DNA of 7,143 nucleotides from Desulfobacula sp. (GCA_023139225.1 JAGLNZ010000523.1:1-7143), one strand, 5' to 3'. Counted from the first letter of the stretch, positions 1-6,460 are shown. Numbers and translations are program-made. The notes: generated by a model from the letters alone, not told the origin.

Positions 1-27
1 CCAGTCAAACGATGATATATTCGGCAT
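1..27 (-). CDS. Start of an unidentified gene cut by the window edge
   Basis: An ATG on the minus strand at 27-25 opens a frame reading MPNISSFDW up to the edge. A good ribosome binding site, AAGGA (minus strand, 40-36), lies 8 nt upstream. Nine codons are too few to name a family. The gene would run the same way as the DUF3795 gene, about 93 nt beyond its stop, so the two could be co-transcribed. The call rests on the start codon and ribosome site alone; a chance ATG is possible. Confidence 0.4.
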
Positions 28-120
28 ATTGATTTTCCTTAACGCTTTTATTCTCATATAAGATGGTTGGCATAGTGTATTGAAAATGGTAAGTAAAGGG
101 GTCATGTCAAGATCAAAACA

Positions 121-612
121 CTAGTCCAGATCCAGTTTTATTTTACACTGATTGCATTTTACAACGCCCCGGAAAACTTTATTACCGCATTCAGGGCAAA
201 AATAGCGGGCTTCTTCGTCTTGAATCCATTTTGGGGTGCCAAATTTTCGTCTATATGGGACAGCTCTTAAAATTACTTTTTTTCCAACAGCCATGGAAAA
301 ATTTTCAATATGCTGACAGGGAAATTCATCACATTGATGACACCCTGTATATCCTTTTTTTTCTGTGCAGTCCCTGATCTCACACTGCCTGCAATGCATA
401 AACAGATCATCAGATAAGCACCCCCGGCATTGTATGTCTCTGGCTGACATATTTTCACTATTAGGAAGAGTGCCCTTGCCGGGAACTTTTCCCTTGTAGA
501 GTCCCACTAACCCTTCCTTAAATTTTTCATTATTATCACGATCTGCTATATAAATGGCGCAGACGCCGCAATAAAGTCCGCAAGGCGAAATAAAAGCCGG
601 ATTGATTTTCAT
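121..612 (-). CDS. Cysteine-rich DUF3795-type protein with C-terminal zinc ribbon
   Basis: A 163-aa soluble protein with no signal peptide or membrane segment. It has 15 cysteines: C11, C15 and C18 in an N-terminal CGLYCGVC motif; C62/C65, C74/C77 and C82; C91, C94 and C99 in CHQCDEFPC; and a C-terminal zinc ribbon of two CxxC pairs (C139/C142, C153/C156). The opening CGLxCxxC and the CxxCxxFPC motif are characteristic of the DUF3795 family, common in anaerobic bacteria and archaea and of unknown function. The cysteines should bind zinc or possibly an Fe-S cluster (inference). The start is set by AAGGAG (minus strand, 625-620) 7 nt before the ATG. The promoter lies about 40-70 nt upstream, overlapping a palindrome (see 646-683). 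The gene ends in TAG. The nearest gene on the other side, the lipoprotein, is divergent and 472 nt away, so no functional partner is evident. Confidence 0.8.
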   Translation of the reverse strand: MKINPAFISPCGLYCGVCAIYIADRDNNEKFKEGLVGLYKGKVPGKGTLPNSENMSARDIQCRGCLSDDLFMHCRQCEIRDCTEKKGYTGCHQCDEFPCQHIENFSMAVGKKVILRAVPYRRKFGTPKWIQDEEARYFCPECGNKVFRGVVKCNQCKIKLDLD

Positions 613-645
613 GATTTTACTCCTTTGTTGTTAATAATAAGTAAA

Positions 646-683
646 GACCGGTCGGTATATTAAAAAATACAATAATCTGTCAA
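646..683 (-). promoter_or_regulatory. Promoter of the DUF3795 gene overlapping a TetR-like palindrome
   Basis: On the minus strand a perfect -35 TTGACA (683-678) is followed after 18 bp by TATACC (659-654); TAATAT (662-657) is an alternative -10 with shorter spacing. The perfect palindrome GACCGGTC (646-653), within ACCGACCGGTC on the minus strand, abuts the -10 and covers the expected start point near 647. Operators of this GC-rich kind in an AT-rich promoter are typical of TetR/AcrR-family repressors, which would block polymerase here. No tetR gene lies in the window, so the regulator is inferred. Confidence 0.5.
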
Positions 684-953
684 AGAAAAATATCCCCCTT
701 ATTTTTTTAATATCTTTAAATACAATATCTTTTCTCGTCATTATTGATATCAAATTACTCAGGATGAAATTAGGTTAAAAAAGTGGATTATAATTTCCTT
801 GATAATATTTTCGATGACAAGAAATGTAACAGTGTTGCCAGGAAAAGTCACAATTTATTTTATTGAAATTTTGTTGCGATAATAACCCTTTTATATTTAA
901 GCGAAATAAAGGTTTCTAATGCTTGGTATAACATTTGCTTATGAATTAATTCT

Positions 954-1009
954 ACATATCCCGTCATCAAAAAAATAGGGTGTTCATAATACATCTAAGA
1001 TGGATATGT
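954..1009. repeat. 8-bp inverted repeat with 40-nt spacer
   Basis: ACATATCC (954-961) and GGATATGT (1002-1009) are perfect reverse complements. The right arm lies in the loop of the second inverted repeat (983-1022), so in RNA the two stems would form a pseudoknot or compete. Eight AT-rich base pairs across 40 nt may be chance. Confidence 0.35.
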
Positions 1010-1022
1010 GGTGTACTATGAA
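983..1022. repeat. 11-bp imperfect inverted repeat upstream of the lipoprotein gene
   Basis: TTCATAATACA (983-993) pairs with TGTACTATGAA (1012-1022) with one mismatch (10 of 11). As RNA the stem extends inward by a G-U and a C-G pair (994-995 with 1010-1011) and outward by one G-U pair, leaving a 14-nt loop. It ends 62 nt before the lipoprotein start and could be an operator or a leader hairpin; the sequence does not decide. Confidence 0.45.
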
Positions 1023-1084
1023 TTCATCCTAACGGGAATTTAGTTTTAAATGTATATCATTAAATTTGATTTGAAAGGACAAAA

Positions 1085-1645
1085 ATGAAAAAAATTGCAT
1101 GTGGAATTGTATTCATCTGGGCAGCTTTATTGATAACAGGATGCGTTGCATCTAAGAAAATTGAAATTGTAGAATTAAAAAAAGGGGATATAGAACTCAT
1201 AAAAGTCAATGACTCCAGATGGGATGGGAAATCAGTTCCAGAAGGGGAGCAAGGAAAACAATGCGGGGGAAGCAATCCTCATTTCCCTTCGTTAACTGTT
1301 GACTTAAAGGGACTAAGGCAACAGTTTAAAAGCAAAATAGTCGGCATTAAAATGTATGCTTATGATGTTGATTGGAGAGGTGGACACCACGGCAGATGGA
1401 GTTATGAATTTGATTCTGATGCAAATATTTTTGTATCTCCTAAGGTTCCAAGCGAAACCATGACGATGCCTAAAGGGGTAAAAGGGATATCGGGTCACAC
1501 CGCAGGCAGTAAATTTTCATCAGGCTATTATCTTGCACCGTCTTCATGCGTTGTAGGTGGAGGACATAAATATTTTACAGATATCACGTTTGATCTTGAA
1601 AATGATGAAAGCATAACCACTACATTCAGTCAGGGTGTTTATTGA
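1085..1645 (+). CDS. Small lipoprotein of unknown function
   Basis: A 186-aa protein with a clear type II signal peptide: positively charged MKK, a hydrophobic stretch (about residues 4-18) and lipobox ITGC with the lipidated cysteine at C20. Residue +2 is Val, not Asp, so outer-membrane sorting is expected in a Gram-negative cell (inference). The mature part (about 167 aa) has no transmembrane segment and alternates short polar and hydrophobic stretches suggesting a beta-rich fold. C60 and C155 could form a disulfide after export. A Gly/His-rich stretch WRGGHHGRW (97-105) and a second GGGHKYF (158-164) stand out. I do not recognise the family. The start follows AAAGGAC (1074-1080) at good spacing. 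Tandem in-frame stops TGA-TAG end it, and a hairpin terminator follows 26 nt later, so it looks monocistronic. Its AT-rich composition and the nearby integrase relic suggest accessory DNA. Confidence 0.8.
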   Translation: MKKIACGIVFIWAALLITGCVASKKIEIVELKKGDIELIKVNDSRWDGKSVPEGEQGKQCGGSNPHFPSLTVDLKGLRQQFKSKIVGIKMYAYDVDWRGGHHGRWSYEFDSDANIFVSPKVPSETMTMPKGVKGISGHTAGSKFSSGYYLAPSSCVVGGGHKYFTDITFDLENDESITTTFSQGVY

Positions 1646-1671
1646 TAGAATATACATTTTAATCCGAATGG

Positions 1672-1710
1672 AGGGCTCTCGTGAGAAATCATAAAAGAGA
1701 GCCCTTTGTT
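1672..1710 (+). terminator. Intrinsic-terminator-like hairpin after the lipoprotein gene
   Basis: AGGGCTCTC (1672-1680) and GAGAGCCCT (1697-1705) form a perfect 9-bp stem with a 16-nt loop, extendable outward by two G-U pairs. It starts 26 nt after the stop. The trailing T-run is short and broken (TTTGTT), so termination may be partial. The stem ends almost exactly where the integrase relic on the other strand stops. Confidence 0.65.
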
Positions 1711-1849
1711 AATGACCTGTCTCAGTTTTCCTACCAAGGGTAGGTGAGTGATGTTTCAGAATTTCTCTAATCCTCATACCACCCCTTGCCATAAGTTCAA
1801 GCATTATCCTATTCCTGGGATTTAGTGGTTCTAAAAAGTCAGGATAGCT
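1709..1849 (-). pseudogene. Fragment of a tyrosine recombinase (phage-type integrase)
   Basis: Read on the minus strand, these 47 codons, including a TAA stop at 1711-1709, contain PRNRIMLELMARGGMR followed by IREILK. This is the box I region of the tyrosine recombinase catalytic domain, where family members read like RNRLxLELMARGGMRxGEVLKLTP. The arginine of GGMR (codon 1774-1772) corresponds to the first catalytic Arg. The conserved Gly after box I is replaced by Arg (RIREIL), and past LK the sequence departs from the family pattern. There is no start codon: an in-frame TAA (1852-1850) and a TAG further up precede the fragment. The N-terminal arm-binding region and the remaining catalytic residues (second Arg/His box and Tyr) are missing. 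It is therefore a dead remnant of about 46 residues from a protein normally of 300-400. It lies between the lipoprotein terminator and the sox promoter and marks past insertion of a mobile element. Confidence 0.7.
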
Positions 1850-1880
1850 TTAGTAGTGAGCTATCGGTTTCTAAAAATCA
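1827..1880. repeat. Short imperfect direct repeat with a small hairpin between the copies
   Basis: GGTTCTAAAAAGTCA (1827-1841) and GGTTTCTAAAAATCA (1866-1880) differ by one inserted and one deleted base and lie 39 nt apart. Between them GATAGCT (1843-1849) and AGCTATC (1859-1865) form a perfect 7-bp hairpin with a 9-nt loop. The left copy encodes, on the minus strand, the DFLEP part of the integrase relic, so the second copy may be a small duplication made during its decay. Alternatively these are recombinase-binding repeats. Both readings are tentative. Confidence 0.35.
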
Positions 1881-1924
1881 AAACAAGATAGTACTCGGGT
1901 TTTCAGTTTGTTTTGCTAAAATAT

Positions 1925-1974
1925 AACAAAACCTGTCAAAATAATTATTATTAAAAATATTGACAGGTTTTGTT
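1925..1974. repeat. Perfect 15-bp inverted repeat at the sox promoter
   Basis: AACAAAACCTGTCAA (1925-1939) and TTGACAGGTTTTGTT (1960-1974) are exact reverse complements, separated by a 20-nt spacer made almost only of A and T. The arm centres are 35 bp apart. The right arm overlaps the putative -35 hexamer (1970-1975) of the sox promoter, so a dimeric or tetrameric regulator bound here could control the operon. It is not a normal terminator: the loop is long, the T-rich run is inside the stem, and no complete gene ends just upstream. It could also be the end structure of the lost mobile element. Confidence 0.6.
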
Positions 1975-1998
1975 TCATGAGTTAATGATACTTATAAT
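1970..1998 (+). promoter_or_regulatory. Putative sigma-70-type promoter of the sox operon
   Basis: A perfect TATAAT -10 (1993-1998) follows TTGTTT (1970-1975; three of six -35 positions) at the ideal 17-bp spacing. Transcription would begin near 2005, giving a 5' leader of about 36 nt before the soxB ATG at 2041. The TTGACA within the inverted repeat (1960-1965) is 27 bp from this -10, too far to serve it. The weak -35 overlapped by a palindrome suggests a regulated promoter. Confidence 0.5.
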
Positions 1999-2040
1999 AT
2001 GGTGTTATGTAATATCAATATAAAAAATAAGAGAAGGCCC

Positions 2041-3264
2041 ATGTTTTTTAAAAACAAACCCATGTGGGGGAAAAAAACCAAACTCAAATCAAGTTATGAC
2101 GTGGTAATCATAGGCGGTGGACTTCACAGCCTGGCTACGGCTTATTACCTTTCAAAGGAACATGGTATCACCGATATCGCGATAATTGAAAAAAATTATA
2201 TCGGATTCGGCGGTGCCGGAAGGAATACTGCGATTGTTCGTGCAAACCAGAGGACCCGGTATAACGTTCCGCTTTATAAGGAAGCCCTTGACCTTTGGCC
2301 TGTTCTGACAAAGGAATTGGATTACAATTTAATGTTCAATAATTGCGGCAACCTCAATCTGATGCATTCAGAAGCTGCCATGAAAGCAGCTCGAATGACA
2401 ATTGCAACGGCCCAGTTTCACGGCGTGGAAAGTCATCTTATTGATGCAAAACAGGCCAAGGAACTGGTGCCTGCACTCAATATTTCCGAGGATATTACCT
2501 TCCCGATTCATGGAGCCATGTTCCATCCGCCCGGTGGCGTTGTCCGCCATGATGCCGTTGTCTGGGGGCTTGCAAAAGGATGTGCCAAAAATGGGGTGCA
2601 AATCCATCAGCAGACCGAAGCCCTTGATATCGGTACTCGGAACGGGAAAGTAACATCGGTTACAACGAGCCGTGGAACCATTAACACGAAACAGGTATTG
2701 ATTTCAGCCGGTGGATATTCGGCCGCGCTGATCTATGATATGCTCGGCATTAAACTGCCCATCAGTGTTCTAACCATCCAGGCCATGGTGACCCAGCCCT
2801 TGAAACCGGTCCTGGATCACGTGGTTTCATCCGGCGCATATCACTGCTATGCCAACCAGACCCTGAAAGGTGAAATCGCTACAGGTGCCCACATGGACCC
2901 CTGGCCAAATTATACCACCCTGAACACAGCCCACTATATTAAACACCAGGCCGAAGCATTATCCGAATTCCTGCCGTGCTTAAGAGGGGTCCGATTCATG
3001 AGAATCTGGGGCGGGCTTGCTGACATGACGCCTGACATGGCACCGATCATGGACGGCAACGACCAGGTTGAAGGTTTTTTCATGGATTGCGGATGGGGAT
3101 ATTTCGGGTTCAAATCCTGTTCAGCCGTGGGCAAATATATGGCGCAGTTCATGGCAGGTAACGAGTGTCCTGGTATGCTCAAACCATTTAATCTTAATCG
3201 GTATCAGGAACATAAACTCATGGGCGAAACCGCAGCGCTGGTCAACTACAGCCCGGACAATTAG
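2041..3264 (+). CDS. soxB: Sarcosine oxidase beta subunit, flavoprotein
   Basis: The substrate-oxidising subunit of cytoplasmic heterotetrameric sarcosine oxidase: it dehydrogenates the N-methyl group of sarcosine, using noncovalent FAD for the substrate and covalent FMN for the electron outlet. From ATG 2041 it has 407 aa, normal for SoxB. The Rossmann motif VVIIGGGLHSLATAYYL (about residues 21-37) binds FAD; GGAGRNTAIVRAN (57-69) is the usual second flavin-contact stretch; RHDAV carries H170, matching the histidine that links FMN covalently in characterised SoxB (about position 173-175). The C-terminal region has RIWGGLADMTPDMAPI and a GWGYFGFKS stretch, both typical of DAO-fold amine oxidases. 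An in-frame ATG at 1999 would add 14 residues, but it lies at the -10 box and has no ribosome site. ATG 2041 follows GAGAAGG (2031-2037), though only 3 nt separate them. First gene of soxBDAG; soxD starts 20 nt after its TAG stop. Confidence 0.93.
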   Translation: MFFKNKPMWGKKTKLKSSYDVVIIGGGLHSLATAYYLSKEHGITDIAIIEKNYIGFGGAGRNTAIVRANQRTRYNVPLYKEALDLWPVLTKELDYNLMFNNCGNLNLMHSEAAMKAARMTIATAQFHGVESHLIDAKQAKELVPALNISEDITFPIHGAMFHPPGGVVRHDAVVWGLAKGCAKNGVQIHQQTEALDIGTRNGKVTSVTTSRGTINTKQVLISAGGYSAALIYDMLGIKLPISVLTIQAMVTQPLKPVLDHVVSSGAYHCYANQTLKGEIATGAHMDPWPNYTTLNTAHYIKHQAEALSEFLPCLRGVRFMRIWGGLADMTPDMAPIMDGNDQVEGFFMDCGWGYFGFKSCSAVGKYMAQFMAGNECPGMLKPFNLNRYQEHKLMGETAALVNYSPDN

Positions 3265-3284
3265 ATAACTTAGGAGATACGAAA

Positions 3285-3545
3285 ATGGCATTAACGATTA
3301 CTTGTCCGATCTGCGGAAAAAGAAATGGATATGAATTCAGGTTCGGTGGAGAGGAAAAAGGTCCAAGACCCGAAGAAAAAGACCTGACGCCGCAAGCCTG
3401 GTGCGATTATGTGCATATGAATAAATGTGTGGCCGGCGTACAGGAAGAATGGTGGTTTCATAAGGACGGATGCGGTTCCTGGTTTAAAATCCTTCGGGAT
3501 ACAACCACAAACCTTGAACAGGCAGCAGGGGAGGCAGCAAAATGA
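3285..3545 (+). CDS. soxD: Sarcosine oxidase delta subunit, zinc-binding
   Basis: An 86-aa cytoplasmic subunit that binds one structural zinc ion and packs against the alpha subunit in known heterotetrameric sarcosine oxidases. CPICG gives C7 and C10, and FHKDGC gives H59 and C63; this matches the C-x2-C ... H-x3-C zinc site of characterised SoxD. Family signatures GGEEKGPRP (21-29), EEWWFHKDGC and WFKILRDTTTN are present, and the length is usual (about 85-100 aa). The start follows AGGAG (3272-3276) at 8 nt. Its stop overlaps the soxA start (ATGA, 3542-3545), implying translational coupling and balanced amounts of the two subunits. Confidence 0.93.
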   Translation: MALTITCPICGKRNGYEFRFGGEEKGPRPEEKDLTPQAWCDYVHMNKCVAGVQEEWWFHKDGCGSWFKILRDTTTNLEQAAGEAAK

Positions 3546-6460
3546 ACAGGTTGAGTCAATTGCCGACTTTAAAAATCGATACAACACAGAAGCTTGCCTT
3601 CACGTATAAGGAAAAGACATATTTTGGCGCAAAAGGGGACACTATTGCCAGTGCGCTTTTTGCAAATGGTGTGAGAATCTTCGGCCGGAGCCTGAAGTAT
3701 CATAGGCCAAGAGGCCTTTACAGCCTGGACGGTGAATGCAGCAATACCTGCATGGAAGTTGACGGTGTTCCCAATGTCAGATGCGAGAACACGTCTTTAG
3801 AAGACGGTATGATCATCAAGGAGCAGAATGTTAAAGGGTCTGCTGAGTATGACATGATGGGTTTCCTGGACAAGATGGACTGGGCCATGCCGGCAGGGTT
3901 TTATTATAATGTCATGCATAAACCGGCCAAAATCTGGCCGCTGGCCATGAAACAGATCAGAAAAGCAGCAGGACTTGGCAAGATCGCCCCTGATCATGAA
4001 ATTCCGGGCAAATATGATGAAATATTTTTAAACACAGATGTTTGTGTGATTGGGGGGGGACCTGCAGGTATGACGGCAGCCCTTGCAGCGGCCCAAAAAG
4101 GACTGCGGGTCATCCTTATGGAATCCCGCCCCTGGCTGGGCGGATGTTTTGAATATAGGTCACGCGAATACCAGAGCCGTCAGACCCTCCATGACAGGGC
4201 GGTCCAGCTTGCCAAAGAAGTTGAAAAAACGGAGAATATAAGGTTGTTTACCCATACCTCAGCCGTGGGTACTTACAACAACAATCTGGTCACAGGCTTT
4301 CAGATCGGTAAAAAAGAAGACATCTTTGATCAGCGATATGTTGAAATCCGTGCCAACAGCGTGATTTCTGCTGCCGGTGCCATTGAAAGACCTCTTCTTT
4401 TCGACAATAATGAAAGACCTGGCGTTATGCAGGCCGCCTGTGCTTTGAGGCTTGCCAAAACCTACGGACAGCTGCCGGGTAAAAAAGCAGTCTTCAGCGT
4501 AGGGCACGATTTCGGGCTTGAAGCTGCTATTGAACTGCACGACCTTGGTCTTGCCATTGCCTGTGTCACTGATATCAGGGAAGACGGCCAGAATCTTGAA
4601 CTTGTTAAAAAAATCCGGAATAGAAAGATCCCATTGCTCAAGGGCTGGGTTGCCACAAAGGCGCACGGCATGAAAACGGTTAAAAAAATCAGCATATCAA
4701 CCCTGGACGGTCAAATTTCCAAGACATTTGCCTGCGATGTTATCGTGGCTTCTGCCGGATTCACTCCTGTGACCGGCCATATTACCGTAAATCAGGGCAC
4801 CCTGAAGTATGACAGCCATACCGGTGCGTTTCTGCCTGACCAAATGCCGGAGAAAATGCATGCGGCCGGCCGTGTTCTGGGACTTGAAGATCCCAAATCA
4901 ATCGAGGTTTCAGGAAAACTTGCCGGCTTAAAAGCGGCCTTTGACTGTGAGAACTGTTCCATTCAGGAGCTGGGTGATGCCAAAAAAGAACTGGAAGCCC
5001 TTCCCGGACCCGCACGTGGCAGCAAACTTGTCACGGCCCCCGTCAAAGGGCGCAAGACCTTTATCTGTTTTGATGAAGATGCGACTATTAAAAATATCAA
5101 ACAGGCCATTGAAAAGGGCTTTGATGTACCCGAGCTGATCAAGCGGTTTACTGCAACAGGGCTTGGACCAGGACAGGGGGGTATCCCCGGACATAACCTG
5201 CCGCTTTTTGTTGCTAAATACCAGGCATTGCCCGATATCTCCATACGGCCGACAAATGTAAGGCCGCCATTGGTGCCGACTTTGATTGCGACTTATGCCG
5301 GAGCCAATCACAAGATGTTCAAGACTACCCCCATGGATGAGATGCAGCGCAAAGACGGCGGTATTTTCAGAAATATCGGCGTATGGCAGCGGGCACGATA
5401 TTTTTCAAATGATTTTTCAAGCAGAAAAGAGATTGAAAATGTCCGAAATAATGTGGGTATGCTGGATGCTTCCACCCTGGGAAAATTTAGAATCCACGGG
5501 CCGGATGCATTAAAAGCACTCCAGCGGGTGTTTGTTTCCGATATGTCCAGGGTAAAACAAGGACGGGTCAAATATTCAGCCATGTGCAATGATGACGGGT
5601 GTGTCATTGATGACGGTGTTGTGATCAAGCAGGGTGAAAACGATTACTATTTCACCACATCCACGGGACGTGCCGGCCAGACTATTGAGTGGATCCGGTA
5701 TCATACCCGCTATGACGGATGGGATTTTGCTCTGGTCAACCTGACCGATTCCATGGGCGTGATCAATCTTTCCGGCCCCAATGCCAGGAAGGTCATGGAA
5801 AAAGTTGTGGATATCGACATATCCAACGAAGGTTTCGGATTCGCCGAATATAAAACGTTCAATATTGCAGATACCATTCCTGTAAGGGCCATGCGCCTGG
5901 GATTTGTTGGAGAGCTTTCCTATGAACTTCATGTTCCGGCGTCTTACATGAAAGCGGTATGGATAATGCTCAAAGATGCGGGTAAAGAGTTTAACATCAG
6001 GAATTTTGGTGTTGAAGCCCAGAACGTGCTGCGTATGGAGAAATGCCATATCATCCTTGGTCAGGAATCTGAACAGCGGACCAACCTTTTGGACGTGGGC
6101 TTGGGATTCCTGTGGGATCGCAGCAAAGCTGACGCAAAAACCGTGGGTGCCGTGGCGCTGAGACAGGCTGAGAATGACCAGACCCGGTTTAAACTTGTCG
6201 GATTCAAGATGGAAAACAACGGGCGTGCCCCAAGAGACGGTGCCCTGGTTGTGGATGACAAAGTCAGGGGCTATATTGCAACGGCAAGAGACAGTTTTTC
6301 CTTGAACGAGGCTGTCGGTATGGCATTGGTTGAGGCGCCGCTGTCCAAGATCGGTACCCGGCTTGAAATTTTTGAAGATGAGTGCGGTGATGACCGAATT
6401 TACGGAAAAGTGGTAGCAATGCCGTTTTATGATCCTGAAGGTAATAGGATGAAAATGTAA
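3542..6460 (+). CDS. soxA: Sarcosine oxidase alpha subunit, folate-dependent
   Basis: The 972-aa large subunit, of normal family length. It transfers the methyl-derived carbon to tetrahydrofolate, giving 5,10-methylene-THF, and binds NAD+. Domains: an N-terminal ferredoxin-like (Fer2_4) domain, about residues 10-95, with GDTIASALFANGVR and SLKYHRPRGLYSLDGE; a pyridine nucleotide/FAD-type domain with VCVIGGGPAGMTAA (167-180), the ISAAGAIERPLLF stretch (275-287) and a second nucleotide-binding region (314-336); a linker with TATGLGPGQGG (537-547); and a GcvT-like aminomethyltransferase domain (about 600-972) with VGMLDASTLGKFRIHGPDA, GCVIDDGVV, YYFTTSTGR and GELSYELHVP. Unusually, C66, C70 and C81 sit where cluster-bearing relatives of the N-terminal domain have cysteine ligands (C-x3-C-x10-C). 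The start overlaps the soxD stop and has a strong AGGGGAGG (3527-3534) 7 nt upstream. soxG follows after 10 nt. No frameshift or internal stop is seen. Confidence 0.94.
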   Translation: MNRLSQLPTLKIDTTQKLAFTYKEKTYFGAKGDTIASALFANGVRIFGRSLKYHRPRGLYSLDGECSNTCMEVDGVPNVRCENTSLEDGMIIKEQNVKGSAEYDMMGFLDKMDWAMPAGFYYNVMHKPAKIWPLAMKQIRKAAGLGKIAPDHEIPGKYDEIFLNTDVCVIGGGPAGMTAALAAAQKGLRVILMESRPWLGGCFEYRSREYQSRQTLHDRAVQLAKEVEKTENIRLFTHTSAVGTYNNNLVTGFQIGKKEDIFDQRYVEIRANSVISAAGAIERPLLFDNNERPGVMQAACALRLAKTYGQLPGKKAVFSVGHDFGLEAAIELHDLGLAIACVTDIREDGQNLELVKKIRNRKIPLLKGWVATKAHGMKTVKKISISTLDGQISKTFACDVIVASAGFTPVTGHITVNQGTLKYDSHTGAFLPDQMPEKMHAAGRVLGLEDPKSIEVSGKLAGLKAAFDCENCSIQELGDAKKELEALPGPARGSKLVTAPVKGRKTFICFDEDATIKNIKQAIEKGFDVPELIKRFTATGLGPGQGGIPGHNLPLFVAKYQALPDISIRPTNVRPPLVPTLIATYAGANHKMFKTTPMDEMQRKDGGIFRNIGVWQRARYFSNDFSSRKEIENVRNNVGMLDASTLGKFRIHGPDALKALQRVFVSDMSRVKQGRVKYSAMCNDDGCVIDDGVVIKQGENDYYFTTSTGRAGQTIEWIRYHTRYDGWDFALVNLTDSMGVINLSGPNARKVMEKVVDIDISNEGFGFAEYKTFNIADTIPVRAMRLGFVGELSYELHVPASYMKAVWIMLKDAGKEFNIRNFGVEAQNVLRMEKCHIILGQESEQRTNLLDVGLGFLWDRSKADAKTVGAVALRQAENDQTRFKLVGFKMENNGRAPRDGALVVDDKVRGYIATARDSFSLNEAVGMALVEAPLSKIGTRLEIFEDECGDDRIYGKVVAMPFYDPEGNRMKM

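Larger units (their letters stand above)
613..1084. other. Divergent AT-rich spacer between the DUF3795 and lipoprotein genes
   Basis: No convincing gene is seen in this 472-bp stretch on either strand. The left end holds the DUF3795 promoter and palindrome (646-683). On the plus strand an extended -10, TGGTATAAC (924-932), has no recognisable -35; if used, it would give the lipoprotein mRNA a leader of roughly 145 nt. A 10-bp palindrome GAATTAATTC (943-952) and two interleaved inverted repeats (954-1022) lie between this element and the lipoprotein start. About 700-920 is AT-rich with nothing I can name. Confidence 0.6.

Noticed and set aside
1060..1498. Minus-strand frames across the lipoprotein gene
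   Set aside because: The plus-strand frame has a ribosome site, signal peptide, lipobox and downstream terminator; the antisense frames have none of these.
1827..1880. The short direct repeats as a CRISPR array or integron attC site
   Set aside because: There are only two imperfect 15-nt copies with no regular spacers, and no attC core-site arrangement could be recognised.
1925..1974. The 15-bp inverted repeat as an intrinsic terminator
   Set aside because: The 20-nt AT-rich loop, the AT-rich stem, the absence of a T-run outside the stem and the lack of an intact gene just upstream do not fit a terminator; an operator or repeat end fits better.
3262..3273. TAG at the end of soxB read as pyrrolysine, given that some Desulfobacterota use it
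   Set aside because: The protein is already full length for SoxB, and a second in-frame TAG follows three codons later (3271-3273) inside the soxD ribosome site. An ordinary stop is the simple reading.
4259..5311. Several minus-strand frames of 77-135 codons inside soxA
   Set aside because: They overlap each other and the conserved soxA frame, lack convincing ribosome sites, and look like mirror frames.
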